A stretch of DNA of 64,000 nt from Achromobacter spanius (GTDB taxonomy: Bacteria; Pseudomonadota; Gammaproteobacteria; Burkholderiales; Burkholderiaceae_B). The stretch lies in NCBI RefSeq assembly GCF_003994415.1, contig NZ_CP034689.1:2294001-2358000 (forward strand), given 5' to 3'. The translations under genes were made by a program, and so were the position numbers. Below the pieces are notes generated by a model. That model was not told where the DNA came from. It worked only from the letters and a program-made list of their open reading frames with translations, and made no database searches. The number at the start of each line of letters is the position of its first letter. Position 1 is the stretch's first letter. This document shows, piece after piece, positions 44,306-53,259 of this stretch.

Positions 44306-45586
44306 CTAGTGCATCCAGCGTGCGGGTACGGTGATCAGTTCGGGGAAGATCACCAACAGAATCAGCAAGATCGCGTAGGCCACGACGTAGCGCCACACCC
44401 CCTTGCAGATAGTTTCCATGTTGATGCGGGCCACGCCGCACACCACGTTCAGTACTGTGCCCACGGGCGGGGTCAAGAGACCCACGCAGCCCACCATGAC
44501 AAACATGACGCCAAAGTACACGGGGTCGATGCCGGCCTTGGTGACCACCGGCATCAGCACCGGGGCCAGAATCAGGATGGTGGGCGTCAGGTCCATGACG
44601 GTGCCGATCAAAATCAACAGAAGCAACAGCGCGAACATCAGCAGCTTGGGCTGGTCCATGATGGGCGCTAGCAGCGCGATAAGGTCTTGCGGCATGTCGG
44701 CCAACGTGATCATGTAGGACGACACCATTGCGGCGGCCACCAGGAACATCACCACGGACGTGGTGCGCGCGGCGTTCACGAACAGCGGCACCAGGTCCCG
44801 CAGGCCGATCTCGCGGTAAACGAACAGACTGACGATCAACGCATAGACGGCGGCCACCACGGCTGCTTCGGTCGGTGTGAAGATGCCGCCACGCAGCCCG
44901 CCGATGATGATCACGGGCAACATCAGCGCCCACAGCGATTCGCGCAGCGCTTTCCAGCGCTTGCTCCAGGGTTCGCGTGGTGACGGCGTAATGCTGCCGT
45001 GCTTGCGCGCCACCCAGGTCCATACGGCTACCAAGGTCATGCCCATCATCAGCCCCGGCGCGATGCCGGCGAAGAACAGCTTGGTGATCGACACATTCGT
45101 GGCCACGCCAAAAATAATGAACGAGATGGACGGCGGAATGATGGGGGCGACGATGCCGCCCGCGGCGATCAAGCCCGAGGCCTGTCCGGCGTCGTAACCT
45201 TTTTCGCGCAACATGGGGATCAACAACGACCCGAGCGCGGCGGCATCGGCCACCGCCGAGCCGGAAAGGGCGGCCAGCAGCACACTGGCGAAAATGGCCA
45301 CGTAGCCCAGTCCGCCTTGGACGTGCCCGACAAACATGCTGGCCAGGCGCACGATGCGGCGCGAAATGCCGCCTGCGTTCATGAGTTCGCCCGCCAGCAT
45401 GAACAGCGGCACCGCCATCAGCGTGAAGCTGTTGGCGCCCGTCAACATGTTCTGCGCCAGGATCTGGGTGTCGAAGAAATTCAGTTGGAACATCATTGCC
45501 AGGGCACTGAGCAGCAGCGCGAAGGCAATCGGCATGCCCAGGGCAATCAGCCCAAGCAGCACAAGCAGGAAGACGGTCAGGATCAT
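44306..45586 (-). CDS. TRAP transporter large permease (DctM family)
   Basis: I chose ATG 45586 (MILTVFLLVLLGLIALGMPIAFA, cited in part), which removes a proline-rich extension and follows GGAAAC. The 426-aa protein has about 12 membrane helices with the DctM motifs LTGANSFTLMAVPLFMLAGELMN (part: VPLFMLAGELMN), SGSAVADAAALGSLLIPM (part: SGSAVADAAALG) and GGIFTPTEAAVVAA. It is the sodium-driven channel of the transporter. It lies between dctQ and dctP. Confidence 0.93.
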   Translation of the reverse strand: MILTVFLLVLLGLIALGMPIAFALLLSALAMMFQLNFFDTQILAQNMLTGANSFTLMAVPLFMLAGELMNAGGISRRIVRLASMFVGHVQGGLGYVAIFASVLLAALSGSAVADAAALGSLLIPMLREKGYDAGQASGLIAAGGIVAPIIPPSISFIIFGVATNVSITKLFFAGIAPGLMMGMTLVAVWTWVARKHGSITPSPREPWSKRWKALRESLWALMLPVIIIGGLRGGIFTPTEAAVVAAVYALIVSLFVYREIGLRDLVPLFVNAARTTSVVMFLVAAAMVSSYMITLADMPQDLIALLAPIMDQPKLLMFALLLLLILIGTVMDLTPTILILAPVLMPVVTKAGIDPVYFGVMFVMVGCVGLLTPPVGTVLNVVCGVARINMETICKGVWRYVVAYAILLILLVIFPELITVPARWMH

Positions 45587-45635
45587 TGCGGGTTTCCGGG
45601 CGGGGCAGGGAGGCGGGGGCGGGGGAAGGCCGGGA

Positions 45636-46178
45636 TCAGATGGCGGGGTCTTCCGGACTGGATTCCGCCGGCAAGGGGCCACCGGCCAGCACGCGAATGA
45701 TGTCGACCACGGTCAGGATGCCCATGGCGACCGACGCGTACAGCGCCGCGCTGTTGAATACCGCCAGACGCATTCCCGTGACAGGCAGCACGGTGCCCAT
45801 GCCGATCACGGTCTGTACCCAACTGCCTTGCGCCATCAGCCAAAGCACCCACAGCACCAGCAGTTGGCAGAACACATGCGACACGCGGCGGGCAGCGGGG
45901 CCGAAGCGATCGACCAGCATGGTGACGCCGATGTGCTGGTGATCGCGTAGCGCAATGACCGCGCCCAGGAAGATCAGCCAGACAAAGGCCAGGCGGGAGA
46001 CTTCGTCTGACGCATTGATGCCGGAGTTGAACAGGTAGCGCAGCGCCACGTTGCCGAACAGCAGCACGACCATGACGACCAGACAGGCCACCATCAGCCA
46101 GGTCTGCAACTTGAAACACCAGTCGGCGGCGCGGGCCAGCGGTGAACCGCCGGGCCGCCCGGAACGGGAAGCTTGCAT
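45636..46178 (-). CDS. TRAP transporter small permease (DctQ family)
   Basis: The 180-aa protein has four membrane helices, with the DctQ segments ALRYLFNSGINASDEVSRL (part: YLFNSGINASDEVS) and FVWLIFLGAVIALRDHQHIGVTML (part: ALRDHQHIGV). Its start has AGGAGAC seven bases upstream. It is the first gene of the sugar-acid operon and faces the LacI operator. Confidence 0.92.
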   Translation of the reverse strand: MQASRSGRPGGSPLARAADWCFKLQTWLMVACLVVMVVLLFGNVALRYLFNSGINASDEVSRLAFVWLIFLGAVIALRDHQHIGVTMLVDRFGPAARRVSHVFCQLLVLWVLWLMAQGSWVQTVIGMGTVLPVTGMRLAVFNSAALYASVAMGILTVVDIIRVLAGGPLPAESSPEDPAI

Positions 46179-46229
46179 GTTTGTCTCCTACCCCGTTTTC
46201 CGGGGCTTTTTTCGCTTATGCTTTTGCGG

Positions 46230-46245
46230 ATGTTAGCGCTAACAT
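46230..46245. promoter_or_regulatory. LacI-family operator palindrome
   Basis: ATGTTAGCGCTAACAT is a perfect 16-bp palindrome with a central CG, as is usual for LacI-family sites and close to the GntR (gluconate) type TGTTACCGGTAACA. It lies 52 bp upstream of dctQ and 66 bp upstream of the lacI-type gene. Confidence 0.8.
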
Positions 46246-46310
46246 TTCGACTTTGGCAAGCCCCTGTTTTTGCGTCAGACTACGCGCTGCCCATCCGACC
46301 ACGAGGCCCA

Positions 46311-47336
46311 ATGTCCGTCCGTAAACCCCGAAGCTCACACGCCGGCCGCATCACCATGCAAGAGGTTGCACGCCGCGCGGGCGTCAGCGCCATCACGGTG
46401 TCGCGCGCGTTGCGCACGCCCGACAAGGTGGCCGAGGCCCTGCGCCTGCATATCGTCCGGGTTTGCCAGGAATTGGGATATGTACCCAACCACGCCGCCA
46501 GCGCCTTGGCGTCAGCGCGGTCGCAAACCGTGGTGGTGCTGATTCCGTCGCTGAGCAACGTGGTGTTTGTGGACATCATTTCCGGCATCAAGGAAGTGCT
46601 GGATCAGCAGGGGTATCACATGCTGATTGGGGTGACGGGGTATTCGCCTGACGCTGAAGAAGCCTTGCTGCGCAAATATCTTCAGCATTCGCCGGACGGC
46701 GTGATCTTGACCGGTATCGACCACAACCCAGGAACCTGGACATTGCTGCGCACGCAGCGGATCGCCACGGTGCACACCATCGAAACGCTGGCCGATGGCG
46801 AAGACATGAGCGTGGGCTTTTCCCAGTTTGATTCGGGCTATGCCGCTTGCCGCCACCTGGTGGAGCGCGGCCGCCGCCGCATCGGCATCATCGGCGCTCA
46901 GTTGGACCCGCGTTCGCTGCGCCGCTGCGAAGGCGCGCGGCAGGCCCTGCGCGATGCGGGTTGCTACGACGCTACGCTGGAAATCATGACGCCGGAGAAA
47001 TCGTCCATCAGCCTGGGCGCGTCCTTGCTGGACACCTTGCGCGCGCAGCATCCCGATTGCGATGCCGTCTTCTTCTGCAACGATGACCTGGCGCAGGGCG
47101 CGGTGTTTCAGTGCGGCAGGCTGGGCGTGCGCGTGCCGGAGCAGATGGCCATCATCGGCTTTCATGATCTGGCCGGCACCGCCTGGACCACGCCACCCTT
47201 GTCGACCATTGCCACGCCGCGCTATCAGATTGGCTTGTCGGCGGCCGACCTGTTGATGCGGCACCTGGCCGGGGAACCCGTCGCCCAACGGCAGGTGGAC
47301 TTGGGCTTTACGCTGGTGCAGCGCGAAACCAGTTGA
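46311..47336 (+). CDS. LacI/GntR-type transcription regulator of sugar-acid genes
   Basis: The 341-aa protein starts at ATG 46311 with GAGG upstream. The N-terminal helix-turn-helix reads ITMQEVARRAGVSAITVSRALR (part: QEVARRAGVSAITVSRAL), then the hinge helix (NHAASALASARS) and a periplasmic-binding-like effector domain. Its closest relatives by eye are the gluconate-type LacI regulators. It is divergent from the TRAP-dehydratase operon and probably represses it until its sugar acid or a derivative binds. Confidence 0.9.
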   Translation: MSVRKPRSSHAGRITMQEVARRAGVSAITVSRALRTPDKVAEALRLHIVRVCQELGYVPNHAASALASARSQTVVVLIPSLSNVVFVDIISGIKEVLDQQGYHMLIGVTGYSPDAEEALLRKYLQHSPDGVILTGIDHNPGTWTLLRTQRIATVHTIETLADGEDMSVGFSQFDSGYAACRHLVERGRRRIGIIGAQLDPRSLRRCEGARQALRDAGCYDATLEIMTPEKSSISLGASLLDTLRAQHPDCDAVFFCNDDLAQGAVFQCGRLGVRVPEQMAIIGFHDLAGTAWTTPPLSTIATPRYQIGLSAADLLMRHLAGEPVAQRQVDLGFTLVQRETS

Positions 47337-47345
47337 AGGGCGGCG

Positions 47346-48239
47346 TCATGCCGCGCGGCGCAGCGCCAGGAACACGCCCGCAGCCATGATCAACCCCATG
47401 CCCGCCAATGCCATGGCATCTGGCGGCCGCTGAAACCAGAACGTGCTGAACAAGACCGCCAGCAGCAGTTGGAAGTAATTCAAGGGGGCCAGCGTGGCGG
47501 CCGATACGCGCTGGAACGCGGCAATCAGCAGCACCTGCGCCAGGCCGCTGCATACGCCCAGCGCGATGATGAGCGTGGCGTCGGCTGGGCCAGGCCAGGG
47601 GTCTGGCAGGAAGAAGGGGGCGGGCAAGGCCGTGACGATCAGGCAGATGATCGCGGTATAGGCGTATTGCACGGGGCCGGGCACCTTGCCTGACAGCTTG
47701 CGCGTCAGCACCTGGAAAATCGCGTAGCACACGGCCGACACCGCCATCAACAGCGTGCCCAGCAGCGGCAAGTCGGAGCCTGGGCGCACAATCAAGAGCA
47801 TGCCGGCAAAACCCACGGCTACCGCGACCCACTGCACGGGGCGCACCCGTTCTCGTAGCAACCAGGGCGACAGCGCCACCATGATGAGCGGCGAGGTGAA
47901 ATAGATGGCCGTGGCTTCCGACAGCGGCATCCAGATCAGCGCGGTCATGAAGCATGTGGCCACCGTGGCCAGCGTTATCCCGCGCAGCACCAGCAATGGT
48001 TTCTCGGGCGCGTCGCGCAGGCGCAGGCCGGGACCGTGGCGCCATAGCATGTAGACCGCAAGGACAATGACGGCCAAATACCGCATCACGTTCAGGAAGG
48101 GCGCGGGGTAGCGCTCCAGCATGTGCTTGGAACCGGCGTCGAAGGTGGCGAACGCGACCAGCGCCGCGAAGAACAGCAGGATGCCCGCGTTGCGCGACGC
48201 GGTGGGGGCGGGCAGGACGACGTCGGGAACGGAGGCCAT
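47346..48239 (-). CDS. EamA/DMT-family transporter
   Basis: The 297-aa protein has ten membrane helices in two EamA repeats, with family features such as RYLAVIVLAVYML, EATAIYFTSPLIMVALSPWLL (part: EATAIYFTSPL) and APLNYFQLLLAVLF. It starts at ATG 48239, 17 bp beyond the deacetylase gene, so it ends the minus-strand operon. It may export a product or excess metabolite of the pathway. Substrate unknown. Confidence 0.88.
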   Translation of the reverse strand: MASVPDVVLPAPTASRNAGILLFFAALVAFATFDAGSKHMLERYPAPFLNVMRYLAVIVLAVYMLWRHGPGLRLRDAPEKPLLVLRGITLATVATCFMTALIWMPLSEATAIYFTSPLIMVALSPWLLRERVRPVQWVAVAVGFAGMLLIVRPGSDLPLLGTLLMAVSAVCYAIFQVLTRKLSGKVPGPVQYAYTAIICLIVTALPAPFFLPDPWPGPADATLIIALGVCSGLAQVLLIAAFQRVSAATLAPLNYFQLLLAVLFSTFWFQRPPDAMALAGMGLIMAAGVFLALRRAA

Positions 48240-48256
48240 GGAATGATGCGCGCGCG

Positions 48257-49321
48257 TCAGGCGCTGGCCCGCCCCATGCCTTGCAGGAAGGCGTCTAGCG
48301 CGGGGCCGATGGCCTGAACCATGTAGCCGCCTTCCTGCACCACGACGGTAGGCACACACAGGCTGGCCACGCGCGCGCCGATGTCGCGGTAGGCGTCGAT
48401 GTCCAGCTTCAGTACGCTGATGGGGTCGTCTTTGTAGGTGTCGAAGCCCAATGCCAGCACCAGCGCTTGCGGTGCGTAGCCAGCAAGGGTCGACAATGCC
48501 GTATCCAGCGCGGCCAGGAAGGGATCGTTGCCCGATCCATGCGCAAGCGGCAGGTTCAGGTTGTAGCCTTCGCCCGCGCCGTGGCCACGTTCGTCGGCAT
48601 AACCGGTATAGAACGGGTAATAGGCGCTGGGGTCGGCGTGCAGTGACACGGTCATGACGTCGGCGCGCTGGTAGAAAATGTTCTGGGTGCCGTCGCCATG
48701 GTGTGCGTCCACATCCAGCACCGCCACCTTGGACCAGGTTTGCAGCAAGCGGCTGGCCGCCGCCGCGCTGCTGTTCAAGTAGCAAAAGCCGCCAGCGCGG
48801 TCATGATGCGCGTGATGGCCGGACGGCCGGCACAGCGCGTAAGCCATGCCCCCCGTACTGGCGACATGGTCGGCCGCCGCCACCGCGCTGTGGGTTGACC
48901 GCAGGGCCGAGCGCCAGGTGTGCGGGCCGATCGGGCAAGACAGGTCGCTTAGGTAGTAGCCCGTTTGCGCCACGATGGACGGCGACGGGCAGGGCCCGCG
49001 TCCGGTCTGTTCGACACGCCCGTTGTAGTAGGGCGACAGGTTGGGCAGGACTTCCGGCCCGGGATCCACGCCGGGCGCCTTCAGCGATTGCCAGCGCGTG
49101 TAGGCGGTTTCCAGGTAGTTCAGGTATGCGGCGCTATGAATGCTCTCTAGTGGCTTGCGGCCATAGTCGGAAGGCGCCTCGACCAGGATGCCCCGCGCCG
49201 CCAGCGCGCCTTGCAGGCTTTCCGCCCGGGACGGCAGATCGGTGGGGGCGCTGAGCCGGCCCAGCCGCATGAATTGCTGCGGAGTGTGCAGCAATTGTTC
49301 TTCCGAGAAAAACGCCTTCAT
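48257..49321 (-). CDS. Class II histone deacetylase-like amidohydrolase (acetylpolyamine amidohydrolase family)
   Basis: The 354-aa protein starts at ATG 49321 behind GAGG. The active-site motifs are intact: SGHHAHHDRAGGFCYLN with the paired His (H169, H170), DVDAHHGDG with zinc ligands D205 and H207, a third zinc Asp in LGFDTYKDDP and the catalytic Tyr in QEGGYM. Bacterial members remove acetyl groups from small amides such as acetylpolyamines. Its place beside an M20 amidohydrolase and a peptide-type ABC transporter suggests breakdown of an N-acylated amine or amino acid, not histones. Confidence 0.9.
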   Translation of the reverse strand: MKAFFSEEQLLHTPQQFMRLGRLSAPTDLPSRAESLQGALAARGILVEAPSDYGRKPLESIHSAAYLNYLETAYTRWQSLKAPGVDPGPEVLPNLSPYYNGRVEQTGRGPCPSPSIVAQTGYYLSDLSCPIGPHTWRSALRSTHSAVAAADHVASTGGMAYALCRPSGHHAHHDRAGGFCYLNSSAAAASRLLQTWSKVAVLDVDAHHGDGTQNIFYQRADVMTVSLHADPSAYYPFYTGYADERGHGAGEGYNLNLPLAHGSGNDPFLAALDTALSTLAGYAPQALVLALGFDTYKDDPISVLKLDIDAYRDIGARVASLCVPTVVVQEGGYMVQAIGPALDAFLQGMGRASA

Positions 49322-49340
49322 GATGGTCCTCGCTGATGCG

Positions 49341-49631
49341 TCAGGCCTGCTTGATTTCGATTTCGACAAAAACGAATTCGGTATCGCCGGGATTGATGAC
49401 GTTGTGCTCAACGCCAACCGGTCGATAGTAGGCGATGCCCGTCGTGAGCTGGCTGGTGACCTGGCCAGTGGGCGTGTCCAGCAGCAAAGGACCGGTGGTT
49501 TGTGGGACCACCACGTAGTTCATGCCATGGCGATGCCAGCCCGTTTCGCCACCGGGCGGAAAGCGCCATTCGGTGACGGTGACCAATTCGTTGTCGATCT
49601 GCACGGTGGGAACGGCGGCGGGACGTTGCAC
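49341..49631 (-). CDS. Small single-domain cupin
   Basis: The 96-aa protein begins at GTG 49631, with AGGAG nine bases upstream. It is one cupin barrel: ETGWHRHGMNYVVVP carries metal-binding His residues, and VGVEHNVIN holds a later His. Such proteins bind or isomerise small molecules. It lies between the ABC ATPase and the deacetylase genes of one operon. Confidence 0.85.
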   Translation of the reverse strand: MQRPAAVPTVQIDNELVTVTEWRFPPGGETGWHRHGMNYVVVPQTTGPLLLDTPTGQVTSQLTTGIAYYRPVGVEHNVINPGDTEFVFVEIEIKQA

Positions 49632-49672
49632 GAGGAATGCTCCTGAAGTGTTGGCTAAGGTCGGGAATGTGA

Positions 49673-51304
49673 TCAGGCCATTGTCGCCTGGGTGGGGTCC
49701 CAGTGCTGGCCGGGCACGGCGGCGATCAACTGCCGTGTGTATTCATGCTGCGGCTTGTCGAAAATCTGTGACGGCGAGCCGTACTCGACAACTTTGCCGC
49801 GATGCATGACCAGCACCGAATTGCATATCTGCGCGGCAACCCGCAGGTCGTGCGTGATGAACACCAGCGCAATCTGCAAGCGCTGTTGCAGGTCATGCAG
49901 CAGTTGCAGCACCTGCGCCTGCACCGACACGTCCAGCGCCGATACCGATTCATCGGCCACCAGCACCTTGGGCTCTAGCGCCAGCGCGCGCGCGATGCCG
50001 ATGCGCTGGCGCTGCCCACCCGAAAACTGGTTCGGGTAGCGGTCAAAGGCGGACGGGTCCATGCCTACCAGCGACAGCAGTTCGCGCACGCGGGCCTCGG
50101 CCTGGGCGCGCGGCACGCCATTGGCCACCGGGCCGTCGCTGATGATGCGGCCCACGGTGTGGCGCGGGTTTAGCGAGGCGAACGGGTCCTGGAAGATCAT
50201 CTGGATATCGTGGCGCAGCGGGCGAAAACGCGACTCCGACATCTTGGCGATGTCCTGGCCGTTGAAGATCAATTGCCCGCCGTTGATGCCCACCAACTTC
50301 AGCAGGCATTTCCCGATGGTCGATTTTCCCGACCCCGATTCGCCCACGATGCCCAGCGTCTCGCCCCGCCGCACGGCGAAGCTGACGCCGTCCACGGCGC
50401 GCACTTCACGCTTGCCGCCCAGCCAGCCATGGCCGATCACGTAGGTTTTCTTCAGGTCTTTCACTTCCAGCACGGGCGCGTCGTCGGCCGTTGGCACGCG
50501 TTCTTCTCCACGGCGGTGCGGCACGGCCGCGATCAGCCGCTGGGTGTAAGGGTGGCGCGGTCGGTTCAAGACCTCGTCGGCGGGGCCTTGTTCCACCAAG
50601 ATGCCTTTTTCCATGACGGCGACGCGATGGGCAATTTCGGCCACCACGCCGAAGTCGTGCGTGACAAACATCACGCCCATGCCTTTTTCCTTCTGGATGC
50701 GGGCAATCAGCGCCAATATCTGCGCTTGCGTGGTGACGTCCAGCGCCGTGGTGGGTTCATCGGCGATCAGCAACGCGGGCTCCAGGGCTAGCGCCATCGC
50801 GATCATGACGCGCTGGCGTTGGCCGCCCGACAAGCGGAACGGGTAGACGTGGTAAAGCGTGGCCGGGTCCGGCAGGCCCACGAAGTCCAGCAGTTCCAGC
50901 GTGCGCCGCATGCGTTCGGCGCCGGGATAGGCGTTGTGGACGCGCATGACTTCACTGATTTGTTCGCCCACGGTCATCAGCGGGTTCAGGGCCGACAGCG
51001 GCTCCTGGAAGATCATCGCCATGTCTTTGCCGCGCATGGCTTGCAGCGTGGCTTCGTCTTGCCGCAGCAGGTCTTTGCCACGGAACAAAATGCGGCCCTG
51101 CTGCGGCGTCAGATAGTCGGGCAATAAACCCATGATGGCGTTGGCGCTCATGGACTTGCCCGAACCGGACTCGCCCACGATGCAGAGGATTTCGCCGGTG
51201 CGGATATCGTAGGAAACGTCCTGCACGGCGAAGGGGCGGTCGCCGCCCCGGGGCAGCGCAATGCTCAGGTTCTGGATGGATAGCAGAGGCGTGGCTTCGG
51301 TCAT
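49673..51304 (-). CDS. Peptide/nickel ABC transporter ATPase, fused DppD-DppF type
   Basis: The 543-aa protein has two complete ATPase halves. Each has a GESGSGKS Walker A, a signature (LSGGQRQR and FSGGQRQR) and Walker B (LIADEPTTALDV and LVADESVSALDV). Each half has the C-terminal oligopeptide-transporter extension (RHPYTQRLIAAVP and QHEYTRQLIAAVP). It energises the DppBC permease encoded just upstream and resembles glutathione-type GsiA. AGGAGG lies before its ATG. Confidence 0.93.
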   Translation of the reverse strand: MTEATPLLSIQNLSIALPRGGDRPFAVQDVSYDIRTGEILCIVGESGSGKSMSANAIMGLLPDYLTPQQGRILFRGKDLLRQDEATLQAMRGKDMAMIFQEPLSALNPLMTVGEQISEVMRVHNAYPGAERMRRTLELLDFVGLPDPATLYHVYPFRLSGGQRQRVMIAMALALEPALLIADEPTTALDVTTQAQILALIARIQKEKGMGVMFVTHDFGVVAEIAHRVAVMEKGILVEQGPADEVLNRPRHPYTQRLIAAVPHRRGEERVPTADDAPVLEVKDLKKTYVIGHGWLGGKREVRAVDGVSFAVRRGETLGIVGESGSGKSTIGKCLLKLVGINGGQLIFNGQDIAKMSESRFRPLRHDIQMIFQDPFASLNPRHTVGRIISDGPVANGVPRAQAEARVRELLSLVGMDPSAFDRYPNQFSGGQRQRIGIARALALEPKVLVADESVSALDVSVQAQVLQLLHDLQQRLQIALVFITHDLRVAAQICNSVLVMHRGKVVEYGSPSQIFDKPQHEYTRQLIAAVPGQHWDPTQATMA

Positions 51305-51313
51305 GTCGGCCTC

Positions 51314-52153
51314 CTATTCGCCGCGCTTGCGCAGTTGGGGGTTGAGGGCGTCGTTCAGGCCTTCGCCGATCAGGTTGATGGCCAGCACGGTCAGCAAGAT
51401 GGCCACGCCGGGCCATACGCTCATCCACCAGGCTTCGCGGATCATGGTGCGCGCGGCTCCGATCATGAAGCCCCAGCTCATCAAATTGCGGTCGCCCAGG
51501 CCCAGGAAGGACAGGGACGATTCCGTCAGGATGGCGGTCGCCACCATGAACGAGGCCGACACAATGATGGGCGACATGGCGTTGGGCAAGATCTGTGTGC
51601 TGACGATGCGCGCGGGCGTCTGGCCGATGACGATCGCGGCCTGGACGAATTCGCGTTGCTTGAGCGTCATGAATTCCGAACGCACCAGCCGCGCGGCCGG
51701 CGGCCAGGACACCACCGCGATGGCGCCCATGATGGAATACACCGATGGGCTCAGGATGGCCACCAGCACCACCGCCATGGCCAACTGCGGAATGGTCTGG
51801 AAGAACTCGGTGAAGCGCATCAGCGCGTCGTCCACCCGACCGCCGCAGTAGCCGGCCACCGACCCGATCAGTATCCCGAACAGCAAGGCCACTGCCGTCG
51901 ACAGCAGCCCCACCATCAACGACACCCGCGCGCCCCATACCAGGCCCGCCGTGATGTCGCGCCCCAGCATGTCGGTGCCAAAGGGGTAGGCGGCATCCGT
52001 GAATGGCGGAATCAAGGGGTCGGCCACCATCATCCAGGGCGACTCCTGATACAGCAGCGGGGCGGCCAGCGCCACGATCACCACAACCAGCATGATGGCA
52101 AGGCCTGCCACCGCGCCGTAGTTGCGCATATAACGTTGGGCAAATGACTTCAT
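51314..52153 (-). CDS. Peptide ABC transporter permease (DppC type)
   Basis: The 279-aa permease starts at ATG 52153, which overlaps the DppB stop as ATGA. It has about six helices and the EAA loop near EFVQAAIVIGQTPARIV. The segment DPLIPPFTDAAYPFGTDMLGRD (part: YPFGTDMLGRD) is characteristic of DppC. It pairs with DppB. Confidence 0.93.
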   Translation of the reverse strand: MKSFAQRYMRNYGAVAGLAIMLVVVIVALAAPLLYQESPWMMVADPLIPPFTDAAYPFGTDMLGRDITAGLVWGARVSLMVGLLSTAVALLFGILIGSVAGYCGGRVDDALMRFTEFFQTIPQLAMAVVLVAILSPSVYSIMGAIAVVSWPPAARLVRSEFMTLKQREFVQAAIVIGQTPARIVSTQILPNAMSPIIVSASFMVATAILTESSLSFLGLGDRNLMSWGFMIGAARTMIREAWWMSVWPGVAILLTVLAINLIGEGLNDALNPQLRKRGE

Positions 52154-53157
52154 GCGGCGGCTCCTTGCTGCGCACCGGCGCCAATGCGCGGATCGATCAG
52201 GCGGTACAGCACGTCGGTCAGCAGGTTGAACACCACCACCATGATGGAAGTGACGAGGAAGATGCCCAGCAGCAATTGGTAGTCGCGTTGCAGCAGGGCG
52301 TCGAACATCAGGCGGCCGATGCCCGGCCACGCGAACACGGTTTCGGTCAGCACCGCGCCGCCGGCCATCTGGCCAAGCTGGATGCCGGCGAAGGTGATGA
52401 CGGGCAGCAGGGCGTTGCGCAACACGTGGGCGCGGATCACGCGGCTGGGGCTAACCCCCTTGGCGCGCGCCGTCTTCACGAAGTCCATGCCGATCACTTC
52501 CAGCATTGATGCCCGCGTCAAGCGCACGTAGACGGCCATGAAGAAGCAGCCCAGGGTGACGGTAGGCAGGATCAGATGTTGCGCGATATCCACGGCGCGG
52601 GCCCAGCCGGTCAAGCCGGCGCCCACCGTTTCCATGCCGAAGGCGGGCAGCCAGCCCAGCACCACGGAGAAGAGCAGGATGCCCATCAGCGACAGCCAGA
52701 ACAAGGGCGTGGCGTACAACAGCAACGCGCCCGTCATGACCGAGCTGTCGATCCAGCGGCGCTTGTTGCGGTAGCGCGCCTTGGCGGCGACTACGCCCAG
52801 GAAAACGCCCAGCACGATGGAAAAAACAAAGGCGCAGGACATCAGCAGGAACGTCGCGGGCAGGCGCTCAACGATCAGGTCCAGCACCGGCACGTGGTTG
52901 CGATACGAAAAGCCCAGGTCCAGCTGCACCACGCCCTTCAGATACAGCATGAGCTGCGTCATGATGGGCTTGTCCAGCCCGAAGGCCACGCGCAACTGGT
53001 CGACGTAGGCGGCATCGCCCGCGCCGGCCTGGCCCGCCAGCACGGCGGCGGGGTCGCCGGGCGCGAGGCGAATCAGGAAGAAATTGATGATTACCACGCC
53101 CAGCACGACCACCAGGGCCTTGCCGATGCGGGACAACAGAAAAGACAGGAATTTCAT
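52150..53157 (-). CDS. Peptide ABC transporter permease (DppB type)
   Basis: The 335-aa permease starts at ATG 53157 (MKFLSFLLSRIGKAL), which removes an improbable extension. It has about six helices, the FFLIRLAPGDPAAVLAG motif (part: RLAPGDPAAVL) typical of DppB, and the EAA loop MDFVKTARAKGVSPSRVI (part: KTARAKGVSPSRV). It forms the channel with DppC. Confidence 0.93.
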   Translation of the reverse strand: MKFLSFLLSRIGKALVVVLGVVIINFFLIRLAPGDPAAVLAGQAGAGDAAYVDQLRVAFGLDKPIMTQLMLYLKGVVQLDLGFSYRNHVPVLDLIVERLPATFLLMSCAFVFSIVLGVFLGVVAAKARYRNKRRWIDSSVMTGALLLYATPLFWLSLMGILLFSVVLGWLPAFGMETVGAGLTGWARAVDIAQHLILPTVTLGCFFMAVYVRLTRASMLEVIGMDFVKTARAKGVSPSRVIRAHVLRNALLPVITFAGIQLGQMAGGAVLTETVFAWPGIGRLMFDALLQRDYQLLLGIFLVTSIMVVVFNLLTDVLYRLIDPRIGAGAQQGAAA

Positions 53158-53259
53158 GCTTGAAGTCCTTCTCAGGCTGGCGTGGGCAGCCAAGGGCATG
53201 CCCGCCGCGCGGCCGGGATCCGCCGCCGTGGGGATCTCCACGGCGGCGTCTTGCTGCGC

